Source of the DNA: Comamonas testosteroni
GTDB taxonomy: Bacteria > Pseudomonadota > Gammaproteobacteria > Burkholderiales > Burkholderiaceae_C
Assembly (NCBI RefSeq): GCF_000761245.1
Contig: NZ_AWOR01000021.1
Span: 124,001 to 188,000 of the forward strand
Reading direction: 5' to 3'
Length of the DNA: 64,000 nucleotides
Below the pieces are notes generated by a model that was not told the DNA's origin, did no database searches, and saw only the letters and a program-made list of their open reading frames with translations. The stretch's first letter is position 1, and each line of letters starts with the position of its first letter. Positions 25,747-36,272 of the stretch are shown piece by piece. Both the position numbers and the translations under genes were made by a program.

Positions 25747-28700
25747 TTATTCGGCCGCCAATCCCGATTCCTGCGGTGCAAGTCCGCCAAGCGGGCTGCG
25801 CTCGGGTGCAGGGCCGCTGCGCTGCAAGGCGTAGTGCTGGATCAGCCCCAGCAGTTCCTCATCGGAATAAGGTTTGCCCAGGTAGTGATTGGCTCCCAGG
25901 TCACGGGCCATTTCGCGATGCTTCTGGGCAATGCGTGAAGTGATCATGACCACCGGCATGCCTTCGAGCTTTTGATCGGCGCGAATATTGCGCAACAGAT
26001 CGAAGCCGTCCATGCGCGGCATTTCGATGTCGGACAGCACCAGGGTCGGGCGCTCGTCCTGCAGACGCTCCATGGCTTGCAGGCCGTCGGCAGCCAGCGT
26101 GACGCGGTAGCCTTCGCGCTGCAGCAGACGCTGGGTGACGCGGCGCACGGTGATGGAGTCATCCACCACCAGCACCAGTGGCACCGTGGTCTGCGCAGCT
26201 TCGGCGCCCAGCAGATCGGCACCGCCTGAGCGGGCCTGCAGTTCGCCATCGGCTGCGGCCTGCTCGGCCTTGGCCAGCATGGCACGCACATGCTCGCCGT
26301 GGACGTTGGCCAGCGCCACCGGGTTGTAGATCTGCACCACTGCCCCCGAAGGCAGCACGGACATGCCGGTCAGGCCCGGCAGGCGCGACAGCTGCGGGCC
26401 CAGGTTCTTGATCACCACTTCCTGGTTGCCCAGCACTTCGTCCACATGCAGCGCCACACGCTGCGAGGCACTGCGCACGATCACCACGGGGCGCGTGCGG
26501 CCAAGATTCTCCTCGCTGCGCAGCGAGGTCTGCCACAGCGCGCCGGCCCAGTAAAAAGGCATGACTTCGCTGCCGTCCTGGAACTCCTGCTTGCGGTAGC
26601 TTTCCTCCAGCACATCGACGGGCACGCGGCGCACGATTTCCACCAGGTTGGCGGGAACGCCCATGGATACGGCGCCCATGCGCAGCATCACCACCTGGGT
26701 CACGGCCGTGGTCAGCGGCAGCACCAGACGGAAGGCGCTGCCCCTGCCCGGTTCGGTATGGGTCTCGATACGACCGCCCAGCGCGTTGACTTCGGAACGC
26801 ACCACATCCATGCCGATGCCGCGACCGGCAACGCCCGTCACCTCGGCGGCGGTGGTAAATCCCGGCTCGAAGATCAGACGCGCCGCATCCTCCAGCGTCA
26901 TGGGACGCTCGTCGGTCCACATCTTGAGGCTGATGGCCTTGCTGCGAATCCGCTCCAGATCCAGACCGGCCCCGTCGTCTTCCACGGACAGCGCCACGTC
27001 GTTGCGCTCCTGACCCAGCACGATCTCGATGGTGCCGACAGCCGGCTTGCCCAGCTCCTGGCGCCGCTCGGGCGATTCGATGCCGTGAGCCACGCAGTTG
27101 CGCAGCAGATGCTCGAAGGCCGGCATCATGCGCTCGAGCATGCCGCGGTCCATTTCGATGGTGCCGCCCAGGATGTTCAGGCGCACCTGCTTGCCCATTT
27201 CCTTGGACGTCTGGCGCACCACGGCGTACAGGCGCTCGGCAAAGGAGTCGAACTCCACCATGCGCGTGCGCAGCAGATCGCGCTGCAGATCACGCGCCTG
27301 CCGGCCCTGGGCCACCAGATCGTCTTCGGCAGCGGCCAGATCGCGCTGCAGATTGCGCTGCACGGTGGCCACGTCGTTGACCGACTCGGCCATCATGCGC
27401 GTGAGTTCCTGCACGCGGGTGAAGCGGTCGAACTCCAGCGGATCGAAACCGGCAGCCGTGTCCTTGGACAGGGCCAGACGCGACTGCATCTGACTTTCGG
27501 CCTGCACCTCGATGTCGCGCAGCTGCGTGCGCAGGCGCTCGAGGTTGCCCGTCAAGTCATTGAGCGCCGAACGCGCCTGCGACAGCCGCGCATCGACACG
27601 CGAGCGGGCAATCAGCACTTCACCGGTCTGGGAAATCAGGCGGTCCAGCAGCTGCGCCCGCACACGCACGGTCTGCTGCGATGCAGGACGCGGCACCACC
27701 GGCGCCGGCAGCTCAATGGCCTGCGCAGGATCTGCGGCAGCCTTTTCTCCGGCTTGAGCTTGCGCTGCTGCTTGCGTTACATCAGATTCCGCCGCGCTCA
27801 GATGCAAAGGCGCCTGAGCAAGAAGATCGTCCAGTTGCGCCAGCGGCTGCTCGGGCTCCTGCTCACCAGCCATGCGCAGCACATCGAAGCTGGCTTGCAA
27901 AGCGTCAAAGCTGCTCAGCAGCGGCTCGATCGCGTCGGCTGCGGGACGCTCCTGGTCGATGCGCTCCACCGCTGACTCCAGGCGGTGGGCCATCTCACCC
28001 ATGCGCATGGCACCCGCCAGGCGGGCACTGCCCTTGATGGTGTGCAACGCGCGCAGGGCTTCGTTGCGAGCCTCATCCAGCGTCGGGCGCCCATGCCAGC
28101 GGCGCAGTGCGGCGCCGAGCTTGGGCAGCAGGTCGATAGCCTCTTCCTCGAAAATGGGAAACAGGTCGGCATCGACCTGATCGAGCACATCGATATCGTC
28201 TTCGTCATCTCCGGCATGCACTGCCAGAGCAATGGCTTCATCGATGCGGCGCTGCAGCTCGGCCTCATGCTCCACGCTGCCTGCGGCAGGAACCATGGAA
28301 TACGGTGCCGGATCCGCGGCGTGCACCACGACATCCAGCAACGGGTCGGCTGCCGATGCTCCCGCCTCTTCCTCGGCCACATCCTTGAGTCCATCACCCG
28401 CAAGCTCGGGCAAGGTCGCCTCGGTCACCTCCTGCGAGAGCTCGGCAGCAAAGTCCAGTGGCAAGTCCTTGGGATCTGCAGGCGGCTGCAGCGCCTGCAC
28501 CTCGGGCCACTCTGCCTCATCCAGCTCGGCCAGCTCAGCCAGATCGGACAGCTCAAGATCGGCAGTGTCAGCTGCTGCACCGGCATCGATCGGAGTGTTC
28601 AGGATTTCGCGCAGCGCGTCTTCGACCGCGGGTAAAGCGTCCTTGAGGAAGCCTGCCGCAAACTGATGCAGCAAACGGCGCACTTCATCGGATGCGGTCA

Positions 28701-31700
28701 TGCATTGCTGAATCTGCAGCGCGCTGGCATAGCCCTGAGGCTGCAGATGCAGCAGAGCATGCTCGAGCAAACGCGCCAGCTCCGACAAGGCCTTGAAGCC
28801 CACGGTGCCGGAGCTGCCTGCCAGCGAATGCGCCAGCGCGATCGCATCATCGGGAACGGCGGCAGCCGGCTCTTGCAGCCACTGCTGCAACACCTCGCCC
28901 AGTCGCTCGGACCAGTCATCCGCTTCGTTGAGATAGACGTTGTACAGCGCTGCGCTGATGCGCAGGCCGTCAATATTGCGATAGCCGTCGTCCAGCTCCT
29001 CGGCTGTCTGCCCGGACACCGGCTCCATCGCCGAGACTTCGGGCTCTGCGGCCTGAACGGGTTCTTCGGCCATGACTGGCTCGGGCACACCATCCAGCAA
29101 AGCTTCAATCGCCTCCAGCTCAAGCACTGCCTCTGCGGACGGCAACTCGACCACCGAGTCCACGGAGGCTGTCTCCACGGAGGCCATCTCTGCGGAGGCC
29201 GTCTCTGCGGAAGCCGTCTCCCCGGGGCCAGTCTCCATGGCGGCCTGCGCGGCGATGGCAGCCTGTTCGCTTTCGCGCATGGCCGCTTCGAAGGCGGCGA
29301 AGTCCAGCTCCTGCACATCTTGCGCACTGCTGCTTTGCTCTTGCGAGGCCTGAGCCTCGATCACAGCATCGGCAGCAGCGTATTCGGTCTGCTCCGGCTC
29401 GGGCTCGGGCTCCTGCACAGGCACGGCAGACAGATCCTCCAGGGAGAAGTCCAGCTCCGGCATGGCAAATGCGGGCTCGCTCTGGGCAAGCTGAGCATCA
29501 ACACCGGGCTCTGCAGCCACGGCCCCGGACTCCGGCGACCACTCCAGCTCCTGGGCCAGCGCGGGCGGCAGCTCCTGCACTGGCTCGTGCGCTACGGCGG
29601 CTGACACCTCGGCCACGTCCCACACCGGCTCCGTGCGCTGCGCGCGCTCGGAGCGACGCGGAACCAGGGCCACGTCGGCACGCTCGCCCTGCAGACGCAT
29701 GGCGTCGGCGGCAGCGCGGAAGGCCGTGGCCGACCAGTTCTGCGCCTGCTGGTTCTCGATATCCTGTGCCCAGGCAGCAAAGGCTTTCAGAGCGTCCTGA
29801 GCCAGCTGCTGCATGGCCTGCGGCATGGGCCGCTGCTCTGCCAGCCAGGCATTGAGCATCTGCTCCATGGCCCAGCCAGCTTCGCCAAATTCATCCAGCC
29901 CCACCATGCGCGAGCTGCCTTTGAGCGTGTGAAACGCCCGGCGCAGCGTGGTCTGCTCGCTCAGATTGCCGGGCTCATCGGCCAGAGCCTGCAAGGCTTG
30001 CAGGCCGTTATCCACGACTTCACGGGCTTCCTCCAGGAAGATGGACAGCAGCTCGTCGTCGCCATCGAGCTCTTGGGCACTCAGCTCGGCGGACACAGAC
30101 GGGGGCTGCGTCGCCGCAACTGCTGCGCCGCTCGGGCCGGCCAGATCCTGGCCTGAATGGGAGGCGGTGGCGGCGTCATCCGCGGCCGGCCTGCCCGATT
30201 GCATGTCCGCAAACACCTGGGCCATGGCATCGGCCAGAGCATCGGAGCCTGCCACTGCCGGCTCGGCCACAACTGGTGCGGCCATGGCCTCGAAGTCGGG
30301 CAAGGCACCTGGCTCGGTTGCGGCCCATGGCGGGCTGTCCTCGTCGTCAGTGAGCCCGGCCTGCAAGGGCTGCGGCTGGGCCACCGGCCGCACTAGGGCG
30401 GGCGGCTGCGGTGCTGCGACCGAAGGCTCGACGGCCGCTGCAGCTGTTGGGGTGGCCGCCGTGGCGGAGGCAGAGACCGCAGGCTGCGCAGACGGCACGC
30501 CCTCCATGGGAATATCCACGGTCGGACGGAAGGCTTCGGGGCCGCGACTGCGGCTGTGACCCATGACGATGCGCAGCTCGTCCTTTTCCTCGTCATAGAC
30601 GAACAGCTTGCGCGCCATATTGCGCTGGTAGCTGAGCATGTCGATGAGAAAACCCATGGCGCCCAGACTGCTGCCCAGCTTCTCGAAGATACGCGGCTGA
30701 TTCTCGACCGTCACCTCGCCGAGCATCAGATGCTCGACGGTGTCACGCATGCGCTGCATGGCGGTCGCGGCCTGCTCGAAGCCCAGCACCGACAGCACGC
30801 CGCGCATTTGGCCCATCTGGCCCGGCACCGAGGCCAGCACCGAGGTATCGGAGGGGTTGCGAAAGAACAGATCCAGGTGCTTTTCTGCCTCGCCCAGGGT
30901 GATGCGCAGCTCGCCCACCACCGATCCCATGGTCTGCTGGTCGCTGGCCTGACGGTAGAGCTCCTCCATCCAGATTTCCAGCGGCTCGGACTGAGCGCCA
31001 TGCAGCGCCGCATCCAGACGCTGAACCAGCACACTGGACTGGGCGGCCTGTATTTCGTCGTCATGCCCGGCCGTCATGAAGCTGGCCTGCAGATACAGCA
31101 CTGCAGTCGCCACCTCCATGGCCAGCTCGGCCGGTGGCGGCTCGCCGATGCGCTCCACCGTCTCGGCGACACGAATCAGCGCGCGCGCCAGACCGTGACT
31201 GACAGGCTGCAGCTTGACCAGTGACTCGGACACCAGCCCGAACTGCTCGGCCATGGATCTGATCTTGCTGCGATCGCCGCCGGCGACCGCTGACCAGGTC
31301 TCGGCGGCGGCCGCAATGCGCTTGCGCGCCTGTACCAGCACCGAGGGATCGAAGCGGCCAAAGCGTGCCACGTGGTAGTCCACCGCCGGCATGTGCTCCA
31401 TGGCATAGGCCTCGTGCACGGCCTTCAGGCTGTCGCCGGCCTGCTCGCGGGGCCTGGCCTGCGCGCAGAAGAACATCAGGTCCTGCAGCAGACGTGCGGG
31501 CGGCAGGCTATCGCCCTTGGCCATGCTGGCGTACTGCATGAGCACGCGCGAGGCCATGCGCTTGACGTAGATGTCGGCCGTGATGAGCCCGCGAGCCTGA
31601 GCATCAAAGAAAGCCGCGGCAATCTTCCAGAAACTGCGCGCCGCCACATCTTCGGGCTGAGCGGCCGCAAAGCGCCGGCAAAGCTCGCACATCTGCGCTG

Positions 31701-32322
31701 CCGCCTCCCGGTCGTCGCTCTTGACCATGCGCAGCACCACGCCGTCCAGCATGCCACGTGCATGCGGGCCATAGGCCAGAGGCTCGGGCATGACTCCGGT
31801 CCAGCGGGGCTCGCGCGCACGGCGCTCCGCCGGCCACAGGTCTGCCGGGTGTGCCTTGTCGTTGCCGGCCAGCACCTGGGTCTCACGATACTGGGGGAAC
31901 AAGGCTACGGCAGAGACCTGCTGACCGGCCAGCACGGCCTCCAGGAATTCCATCAGCGCAAAGTGCGTGCGCTCCAGCGTAGTCGCCGCTTCCTGGGTGC
32001 AGTATTCGGGACGCTGTACAAAGCGGTTGACCGCAGCTTCCATGCTGCGCATCACCTGCGCCGGAGCGGTGACGCCCACCATCTCCAGCGCCCCGCAGGC
32101 CTGGTGCAACTGCTGGCGAGCAATGCGCAGTGCCGATGTATCCAACTCCTCAAGATCAGACAAACGGGCTGCATCCGCATCGCGCATGAAACGGTTCACC
32201 GCCTTGGACGCGGCCTCCAGCGACTTGCGCACTTCGTCGAGCACCCAGGCCAGCGGGCCCAGATCCAGCTCTGCAGTTGCAGACATGGCTGCACGTATTG
32301 GCGAGTCGTCAACCACTGACAT
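25747..32322 (-). CDS. chpA: ChpA-type hybrid histidine kinase of the twitching chemosensory system
   Basis: The 2191-residue protein starts at an ATG eight bases after AAGGA. The first ~600 residues are degenerate Hpt/FimL-like modules. Three Hpt domains with a phospho-accepting His follow: AFHTLKGSSRMVG near 799, AHSLAGSSGTVG near 1165 and ALHTIKGSARLAG near 1426. Then come the CheA dimerisation region, the ATPase with RNCVAHGIE near 1742 and GRGIGMDVVR, a CheW-like domain, and a C-terminal receiver (VLVVDDSITVRR, Asp in LVLSDIEMP). It phosphorylates PilG and PilH to control type IV pilus extension and retraction. Linkers are Ala/Pro/Glu-rich and include a short tandem repeat. Confidence 0.95.
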   Translation of the reverse strand: MSVVDDSPIRAAMSATAELDLGPLAWVLDEVRKSLEAASKAVNRFMRDADAARLSDLEELDTSALRIARQQLHQACGALEMVGVTAPAQVMRSMEAAVNRFVQRPEYCTQEAATTLERTHFALMEFLEAVLAGQQVSAVALFPQYRETQVLAGNDKAHPADLWPAERRAREPRWTGVMPEPLAYGPHARGMLDGVVLRMVKSDDREAAAQMCELCRRFAAAQPEDVAARSFWKIAAAFFDAQARGLITADIYVKRMASRVLMQYASMAKGDSLPPARLLQDLMFFCAQARPREQAGDSLKAVHEAYAMEHMPAVDYHVARFGRFDPSVLVQARKRIAAAAETWSAVAGGDRSKIRSMAEQFGLVSESLVKLQPVSHGLARALIRVAETVERIGEPPPAELAMEVATAVLYLQASFMTAGHDDEIQAAQSSVLVQRLDAALHGAQSEPLEIWMEELYRQASDQQTMGSVVGELRITLGEAEKHLDLFFRNPSDTSVLASVPGQMGQMRGVLSVLGFEQAATAMQRMRDTVEHLMLGEVTVENQPRIFEKLGSSLGAMGFLIDMLSYQRNMARKLFVYDEEKDELRIVMGHSRSRGPEAFRPTVDIPMEGVPSAQPAVSASATAATPTAAAAVEPSVAAPQPPALVRPVAQPQPLQAGLTDDEDSPPWAATEPGALPDFEAMAAPVVAEPAVAGSDALADAMAQVFADMQSGRPAADDAATASHSGQDLAGPSGAAVAATQPPSVSAELSAQELDGDDELLSIFLEEAREVVDNGLQALQALADEPGNLSEQTTLRRAFHTLKGSSRMVGLDEFGEAGWAMEQMLNAWLAEQRPMPQAMQQLAQDALKAFAAWAQDIENQQAQNWSATAFRAAADAMRLQGERADVALVPRRSERAQRTEPVWDVAEVSAAVAHEPVQELPPALAQELEWSPESGAVAAEPGVDAQLAQSEPAFAMPELDFSLEDLSAVPVQEPEPEPEQTEYAAADAVIEAQASQEQSSSAQDVQELDFAAFEAAMRESEQAAIAAQAAMETGPGETASAETASAEMASVETASVDSVVELPSAEAVLELEAIEALLDGVPEPVMAEEPVQAAEPEVSAMEPVSGQTAEELDDGYRNIDGLRISAALYNVYLNEADDWSERLGEVLQQWLQEPAAAVPDDAIALAHSLAGSSGTVGFKALSELARLLEHALLHLQPQGYASALQIQQCMTASDEVRRLLHQFAAGFLKDALPAVEDALREILNTPIDAGAAADTADLELSDLAELAELDEAEWPEVQALQPPADPKDLPLDFAAELSQEVTEATLPELAGDGLKDVAEEEAGASAADPLLDVVVHAADPAPYSMVPAAGSVEHEAELQRRIDEAIALAVHAGDDEDDIDVLDQVDADLFPIFEEEAIDLLPKLGAALRRWHGRPTLDEARNEALRALHTIKGSARLAGAMRMGEMAHRLESAVERIDQERPAADAIEPLLSSFDALQASFDVLRMAGEQEPEQPLAQLDDLLAQAPLHLSAAESDVTQAAAQAQAGEKAAADPAQAIELPAPVVPRPASQQTVRVRAQLLDRLISQTGEVLIARSRVDARLSQARSALNDLTGNLERLRTQLRDIEVQAESQMQSRLALSKDTAAGFDPLEFDRFTRVQELTRMMAESVNDVATVQRNLQRDLAAAEDDLVAQGRQARDLQRDLLRTRMVEFDSFAERLYAVVRQTSKEMGKQVRLNILGGTIEMDRGMLERMMPAFEHLLRNCVAHGIESPERRQELGKPAVGTIEIVLGQERNDVALSVEDDGAGLDLERIRSKAISLKMWTDERPMTLEDAARLIFEPGFTTAAEVTGVAGRGIGMDVVRSEVNALGGRIETHTEPGRGSAFRLVLPLTTAVTQVVMLRMGAVSMGVPANLVEIVRRVPVDVLEESYRKQEFQDGSEVMPFYWAGALWQTSLRSEENLGRTRPVVIVRSASQRVALHVDEVLGNQEVVIKNLGPQLSRLPGLTGMSVLPSGAVVQIYNPVALANVHGEHVRAMLAKAEQAAADGELQARSGGADLLGAEAAQTTVPLVLVVDDSITVRRVTQRLLQREGYRVTLAADGLQAMERLQDERPTLVLSDIEMPRMDGFDLLRNIRADQKLEGMPVVMITSRIAQKHREMARDLGANHYLGKPYSDEELLGLIQHYALQRSGPAPERSPLGGLAPQESGLAAE
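29159..29233. repeat. 15-bp tandem repeat inside chpA
   Basis: Five consecutive 15-base units, each starting TC and ending in GTC or ATC, encode roughly Glu-Thr-Ala-Ser-Ala/Val on the minus strand. They lie in the linker before the second canonical Hpt domain. Being in units of three, copy-number change would keep the frame. Confidence 0.8.
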
Positions 32323-32381
32323 GCTCTAGTTCCTTAACCCTCAAGGGTCGTGCATTTTTACGAGAGAAAGAGCCGGTCAAA

Positions 32382-34625
32382 TCAGGCAATCTTGAATCGG
32401 GAAACGGACTGACGCAGCTCTTCAGCCATATGGGAGAGCTCGCGCACCTGCTGTGCCGTGGTGCGGGTGCCCTCGCCGGTTTGCTCGGTCACGGCAAAAA
32501 TGTGCTGAATGTTTTCCGCCACGCCGTTGGCCATATTGGCTTCACGCGAAGTGGAGCTGGAAATCTGCTCGATCAGCTCGGCCAGTCGGCGCGACACGCT
32601 GTCGATTTCAGACAGTGCGGTACCCGCAGAGTCGGACAGACGGGCCCCTTCGACCACACCCTGGGTAGAACGCTCCATGGCGGCCACGGCATCCTGGGTA
32701 TCGGTCTGAATCGCCTTCACCAGCGCGGCAATCTGTCGCGTGGCGTCTGCCGAGCGTTCCGCCAGACGCTGCACTTCTTCGGCCACCACCGAGAAGCCGC
32801 GACCGGCTTCACCGGCAGATGCGGCCTGAATGGCAGCGTTCAGCGCCAGCACGTTGGTCTGCTCGGTAATGTCCGAAATCAGTTCGGTAATTTCACCGAT
32901 CTCCTGGGACGATTCACCAAGGCGCTTGATTCGCTTGGAAGTGTCCTGGATCTGATCGCGGATGGAGTTCATACCGCCGATGGCGTTCTGCACGGCCTTG
33001 AGACCCGAGTCCGCAGCCTGCAGCGACTGGCGGGCCACCTGTGCCGATTCCTGCGCCTGGGCCGAGACGTTGTTGATACGGCCGGCCATGTCCAGAATCG
33101 ACTTGCCGGTTTCGCGAATTTCATGCAGCTGCTCGTTCGATGCAGCCAGCAGTTCGGTCGATGTGACGTCCACCTGCTCGGTGGTCTGGGCCACGCGGGT
33201 CACGGTGTTCTGCACCGAGCCCACCAGCGCGCGCAACTCTTCCACCGTGTAGTTCACCGAGTCGGCAATCGCGCCGGTGATGTCCTCGGTCACGGTGGCT
33301 TCCTGCGTCAGATCGCCTTCGGCCACCGATTGCAGCTCGTTCATCAAACGCAAAATGGCGGCCTGGTTGGCGTCGTTGATGCGCTTGGCTTCCTGCTCCT
33401 GCAAACGGGCATCGACCTGGTGACGCTCGGCTTCCTGCTGGCGCGCCCGGCTGTCCAGCAGTTGCACGCGCGAGATGCCGATACCGCTCAGAACCACGGT
33501 CAAAATGGCGATGGCCAGCAAAGCCAGCTGCAGCATGCTGGCCCCGCCCAGTCCCTGCAGAGCCGTCTGCAGCTGCTCCAGCTGCTGGCGCAGCGGTTCG
33601 CTGTCGTTGTTGATGCTGGTCTGCGCTTCACGGGCCGACACCAGACCTTGCAGATTGCCCAGAATGGCGCTGGCCTGCGTGCGCGTATCGTCGTACTGCT
33701 TGATCAGCGTCTCGAGCTGTTCACGCACCTGGGGATCGCGTGCCGCCGACAGCCGCATCTCGGCGCTGCCATTGAGCAGACCTTCGGAGATTTCCTTGAA
33801 GGAGTTCAAGTCCTTGCCCAGCAGGAAAACGGCCTCGGGGCTCACACCCTCCAGAGTCTGGAATTCGTTGGCCGACTTGGCAATACGCTGGGTCAGCATC
33901 ACCAGCTGGCCGGCCGCAGAGATCTCGGCCGCGCCGGCGCCTTGCTGCAGCTTCAGCGATGAAATGGTTTCCGCGGTTTCCAGCAGATCGGAGGACTGAC
34001 GGTTGATGGTGCGCAGCGCGTCGCCCACCTGGGTCAGCGTCTTTTGCTGCCCGAGGATCAGCCCCGCACTCTTTTCAGCGCGCTCCATCAGGGTGCTGAT
34101 GGAGCTGAGCTCGTCCTGCAAACCACCGCCCAGTGCATTCACGCCCAGGTCGGAATCGCCGGCAGCCAGCGCTCGCACGTTGCGCGCCAAAACACCGGCG
34201 CTGTCCTTGACGTCGGCAAACGCTGGAGCGGCCCCCGTCATGGCAATGGAGACCGACTTGGCCAGACGCTGCGACTGCATCAGCGCCTGACCGGTTGCCG
34301 CCAGCTGCTGGTTGGAGTTGCTGGCTTCGCGCAGCATCCAGGCCGACAGCACCACCAGCACCAGCACCGAGCCACCGAGCAAGGTGAACAAGGTGCGCTG
34401 GTGCTTGGCCGTCGTGGCCGTGCCGAGAATGGGCAGGCTCACCAGCTCATCCGCACGGGCAGCCTCCTCGACGCCAAAGACGGAAGGTGCCCCCTGCACG
34501 CTGTTGAGCGAGCCGTCATACAGATCCTGTACGACCGTGTCTCCCATCATGCTGCTATCACCACTGGCGGCTGCCCCGATGGGCTTGCGTCGGAACAACT
34601 GATTTATTTTCTGTGCAAAGGACAT
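32382..34625 (-). CDS. pilJ: PilJ methyl-accepting chemotaxis protein
   Basis: The start at 34625 ([17 protein letters not shown]) is chosen because it matches PilJ family N-termini. The 747-residue protein has two membrane helices (about 80-100 and 375-395) around a periplasmic PilJ-type sensor, a HAMP-like region and the highly conserved signalling tip [27 protein letters not shown]. It signals through the CheW-like PilI to ChpA, coupling pilus or surface contact to twitching. It overlaps the end of the frame before it closely, typical of the operon. Confidence 0.95.
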   Translation of the reverse strand: MSFAQKINQLFRRKPIGAAASGDSSMMGDTVVQDLYDGSLNSVQGAPSVFGVEEAARADELVSLPILGTATTAKHQRTLFTLLGGSVLVLVVLSAWMLREASNSNQQLAATGQALMQSQRLAKSVSIAMTGAAPAFADVKDSAGVLARNVRALAAGDSDLGVNALGGGLQDELSSISTLMERAEKSAGLILGQQKTLTQVGDALRTINRQSSDLLETAETISSLKLQQGAGAAEISAAGQLVMLTQRIAKSANEFQTLEGVSPEAVFLLGKDLNSFKEISEGLLNGSAEMRLSAARDPQVREQLETLIKQYDDTRTQASAILGNLQGLVSAREAQTSINNDSEPLRQQLEQLQTALQGLGGASMLQLALLAIAILTVVLSGIGISRVQLLDSRARQQEAERHQVDARLQEQEAKRINDANQAAILRLMNELQSVAEGDLTQEATVTEDITGAIADSVNYTVEELRALVGSVQNTVTRVAQTTEQVDVTSTELLAASNEQLHEIRETGKSILDMAGRINNVSAQAQESAQVARQSLQAADSGLKAVQNAIGGMNSIRDQIQDTSKRIKRLGESSQEIGEITELISDITEQTNVLALNAAIQAASAGEAGRGFSVVAEEVQRLAERSADATRQIAALVKAIQTDTQDAVAAMERSTQGVVEGARLSDSAGTALSEIDSVSRRLAELIEQISSSTSREANMANGVAENIQHIFAVTEQTGEGTRTTAQQVRELSHMAEELRQSVSRFKIA

Positions 34626-34644
34626 AGCGCTGTATCCAGGAACC

Positions 34645-35172
34645 TCAAGCACGAATGCTCAAAAATTTGGCGGTTTGAGACAGGGGCTGCAATTTCAGCT
34701 CCTGCCAGCGGCGGCCGCTCGCATCGATATGGACGGCTCCAAAGAAACTCGGGGAGTGCTCAGGCGCGGGCTCGGACCTGGAAAACGCGTCGGCGGCGCG
34801 CAGGCCCAGCAGACGATCGGCCAGCAGGGCCGCGTTGACCTCCAAGGCAGGGTTGAAGGCCAGCAGGCTGCAGTCCATCAACTCCTGCTCATTGCGGACA
34901 TTGCCATGGCCCAGCAATTGAGCCAGGTCCACAACCCCCATCAAAGCACCGCGCAGATTGGCGATGCCCAGAAACCAGGCCTGTGTGTATGGGACGGGCT
35001 GAACGCCAGTCCAGGGAAAGATTTCTCCCGCCTGATTCAGCGGCAGCAAATAATCCCGTCCGCCAGCCTGCACTGCCAGCCAGGCAGCCACGCTGACGCC
35101 TTCGCTGCGTGCTGCCTGCAGGCGCCCGGCCAGACGGGATTGAAGATCTCGGAGGGCTTCACGGTTCGCCAT
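34645..35172 (-). CDS. pilI: PilI, CheW-like coupling protein
   Basis: The 175-residue single CheW domain ([42 protein letters not shown]) couples PilJ to ChpA. It sits between pilH and pilJ as in Pseudomonas and Burkholderiales. Spacing to both neighbours is about 15-20 bases. Confidence 0.94.
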   Translation of the reverse strand: MANREALRDLQSRLAGRLQAARSEGVSVAAWLAVQAGGRDYLLPLNQAGEIFPWTGVQPVPYTQAWFLGIANLRGALMGVVDLAQLLGHGNVRNEQELMDCSLLAFNPALEVNAALLADRLLGLRAADAFSRSEPAPEHSPSFFGAVHIDASGRRWQELKLQPLSQTAKFLSIRA

Positions 35173-35187
35173 AAGCAGCGCAGCTCG

Positions 35188-35553
35188 TTATAGAGCGGCG
35201 ATCTTGGCTTGCAGCTCGGCTGCATCCACGGGCTTGGTGATATAGCCACGTGCGCCCTGACGCATACCCCAGACCCGGTCGGTTTCCTGATTCTTGCTGG
35301 TGCACATGATGATGGGCACATCGGCATACAGAGGATCGCGCGAGATGGCGCGCGTCAGCTGAAAGCCGTTCTGTCCGGGCATGACCACGTCCATCAGGAT
35401 CAGGTCGGGCTTGTCTTCGGCCAGGCGCTTCATGGCTTCCTCGCCATTTTCCGCGGTACGCACCTGCATGCCCTGCTTTTGCAAAATATCGCTCAGAGCC
35501 ATCAGCTCCGTCTTGGAATCGTCAACGACCAGAACTTTTTGAATTGTCATCAT
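35188..35553 (-). CDS. pilH: PilH response regulator (receiver only)
   Basis: The 121-residue single receiver has Asp55 (LILMDVVMPGQNGFQL) and Lys in YITKPVDAAEL. In Pseudomonas PilH is associated with pilus retraction and acts as a phosphate sink. The first of two adjacent ATGs overlaps the pilG stop codon (ATGA); GGGAG precedes both, so the start may be 35553 or 35550. Confidence 0.95.
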   Translation of the reverse strand: MMTIQKVLVVDDSKTELMALSDILQKQGMQVRTAENGEEAMKRLAEDKPDLILMDVVMPGQNGFQLTRAISRDPLYADVPIIMCTSKNQETDRVWGMRQGARGYITKPVDAAELQAKIAAL

Positions 35554-35954
35554 GCAGCTCCCACATCTGCAGCATGCAGCGCGAATTGTTGTACGGCTTG
35601 CAGCAATTGATCTTTGGTAAATGGTTTGGTCAGATAGTCTTGACAGCCCACCATGCGACCTCGGGCCTTGTCGAATACACCGTCCTTGGATGACAGCATC
35701 ACGACGGGCGTATTGGCAAAGCGAGCATTTCGCTTGATGATGGCGCAGGTCTGATAGCCATCGAGCTTGGGCATCAGAATGTCGCAGAAGATGAGCTGGG
35801 GCTGGTAGTCATTGACCTTGGACAGGGCATCGAAGCCATCATCGGCAAGAAGAACTTCGTGACCACCTTGCTTGAGAAAAATTTCAGCGCTGCGGCGGAT
35901 GGTGTTGCTGTCATCCACGACCAGAACGCGCAAAGGCGCACCAGATGCTGTCAC
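35550..35954 (-). CDS. pilG: PilG response regulator (receiver only)
   Basis: This 134-residue receiver domain has Asp58 (LIFCDILMPKLDGYQT) and DYLTKPFTKDQLL. In Pseudomonas PilG promotes pilus extension and cAMP signalling. The start is GTG, preceded by GGGAGGA at about eight bases. It overlaps pilH by four bases and follows the rubredoxin gene by 50 bases. Confidence 0.95.
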   Translation of the reverse strand: MTASGAPLRVLVVDDSNTIRRSAEIFLKQGGHEVLLADDGFDALSKVNDYQPQLIFCDILMPKLDGYQTCAIIKRNARFANTPVVMLSSKDGVFDKARGRMVGCQDYLTKPFTKDQLLQAVQQFALHAADVGAA

Positions 35955-36004
35955 GGTGAAATTCCTCCCAATTCAGTCGTTGATGGAGTGAGCGGCTCTT
36001 GCAC

Positions 36005-36178
36005 TCAGATTTCCACCATTTCAAAGTCTTCTTTGCGTGCACCGCATTCCGGGCATGTCCAGTTCATGGGCACATCTTCCCAGCGGGTGTTCGGAGCAAT
36101 TCCATGTTCGGGGCTGCCTTGGGCTTCGTCATAAAGCCAGCCACAGGTCAAACACATCCAGGTTTTAGGGTCAGTCAC
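36005..36178 (-). CDS. Rubredoxin
   Basis: The 57-residue product reads VTDPKTWMCLTCGWLYDEA from a GTG at 36178 and ends CPECGARKEDFEMVEI. The paired CxxCG motifs (Cys9, Cys12, Cys42, Cys45) bind a single iron, and the spacing, GIAPNTRWEDVP core and C-terminal DFEMVEI are diagnostic of rubredoxin, a small electron carrier. It lies 50 bases upstream of pilG and is divergent from thiD. This arrangement may put it at the head of the pil-chp transcript. No strong ribosome binding site is seen. Confidence 0.93.
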   Translation of the reverse strand: MTDPKTWMCLTCGWLYDEAQGSPEHGIAPNTRWEDVPMNWTCPECGARKEDFEMVEI

Positions 36179-36272
36179 AGCTTAAAGGGGCTTCACATAG
36201 AATGCAACGATTGTATCTAGTCACAACCCCGGCTCCCACCCTTGCATTCCCGGGTGCAAACTGGGGTGCGCC

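Noticed and set aside
36179..36272. TPP riboswitch upstream of thiD
   Set aside because: The 94-base gap lacks the conserved CTGAGA and related core elements.
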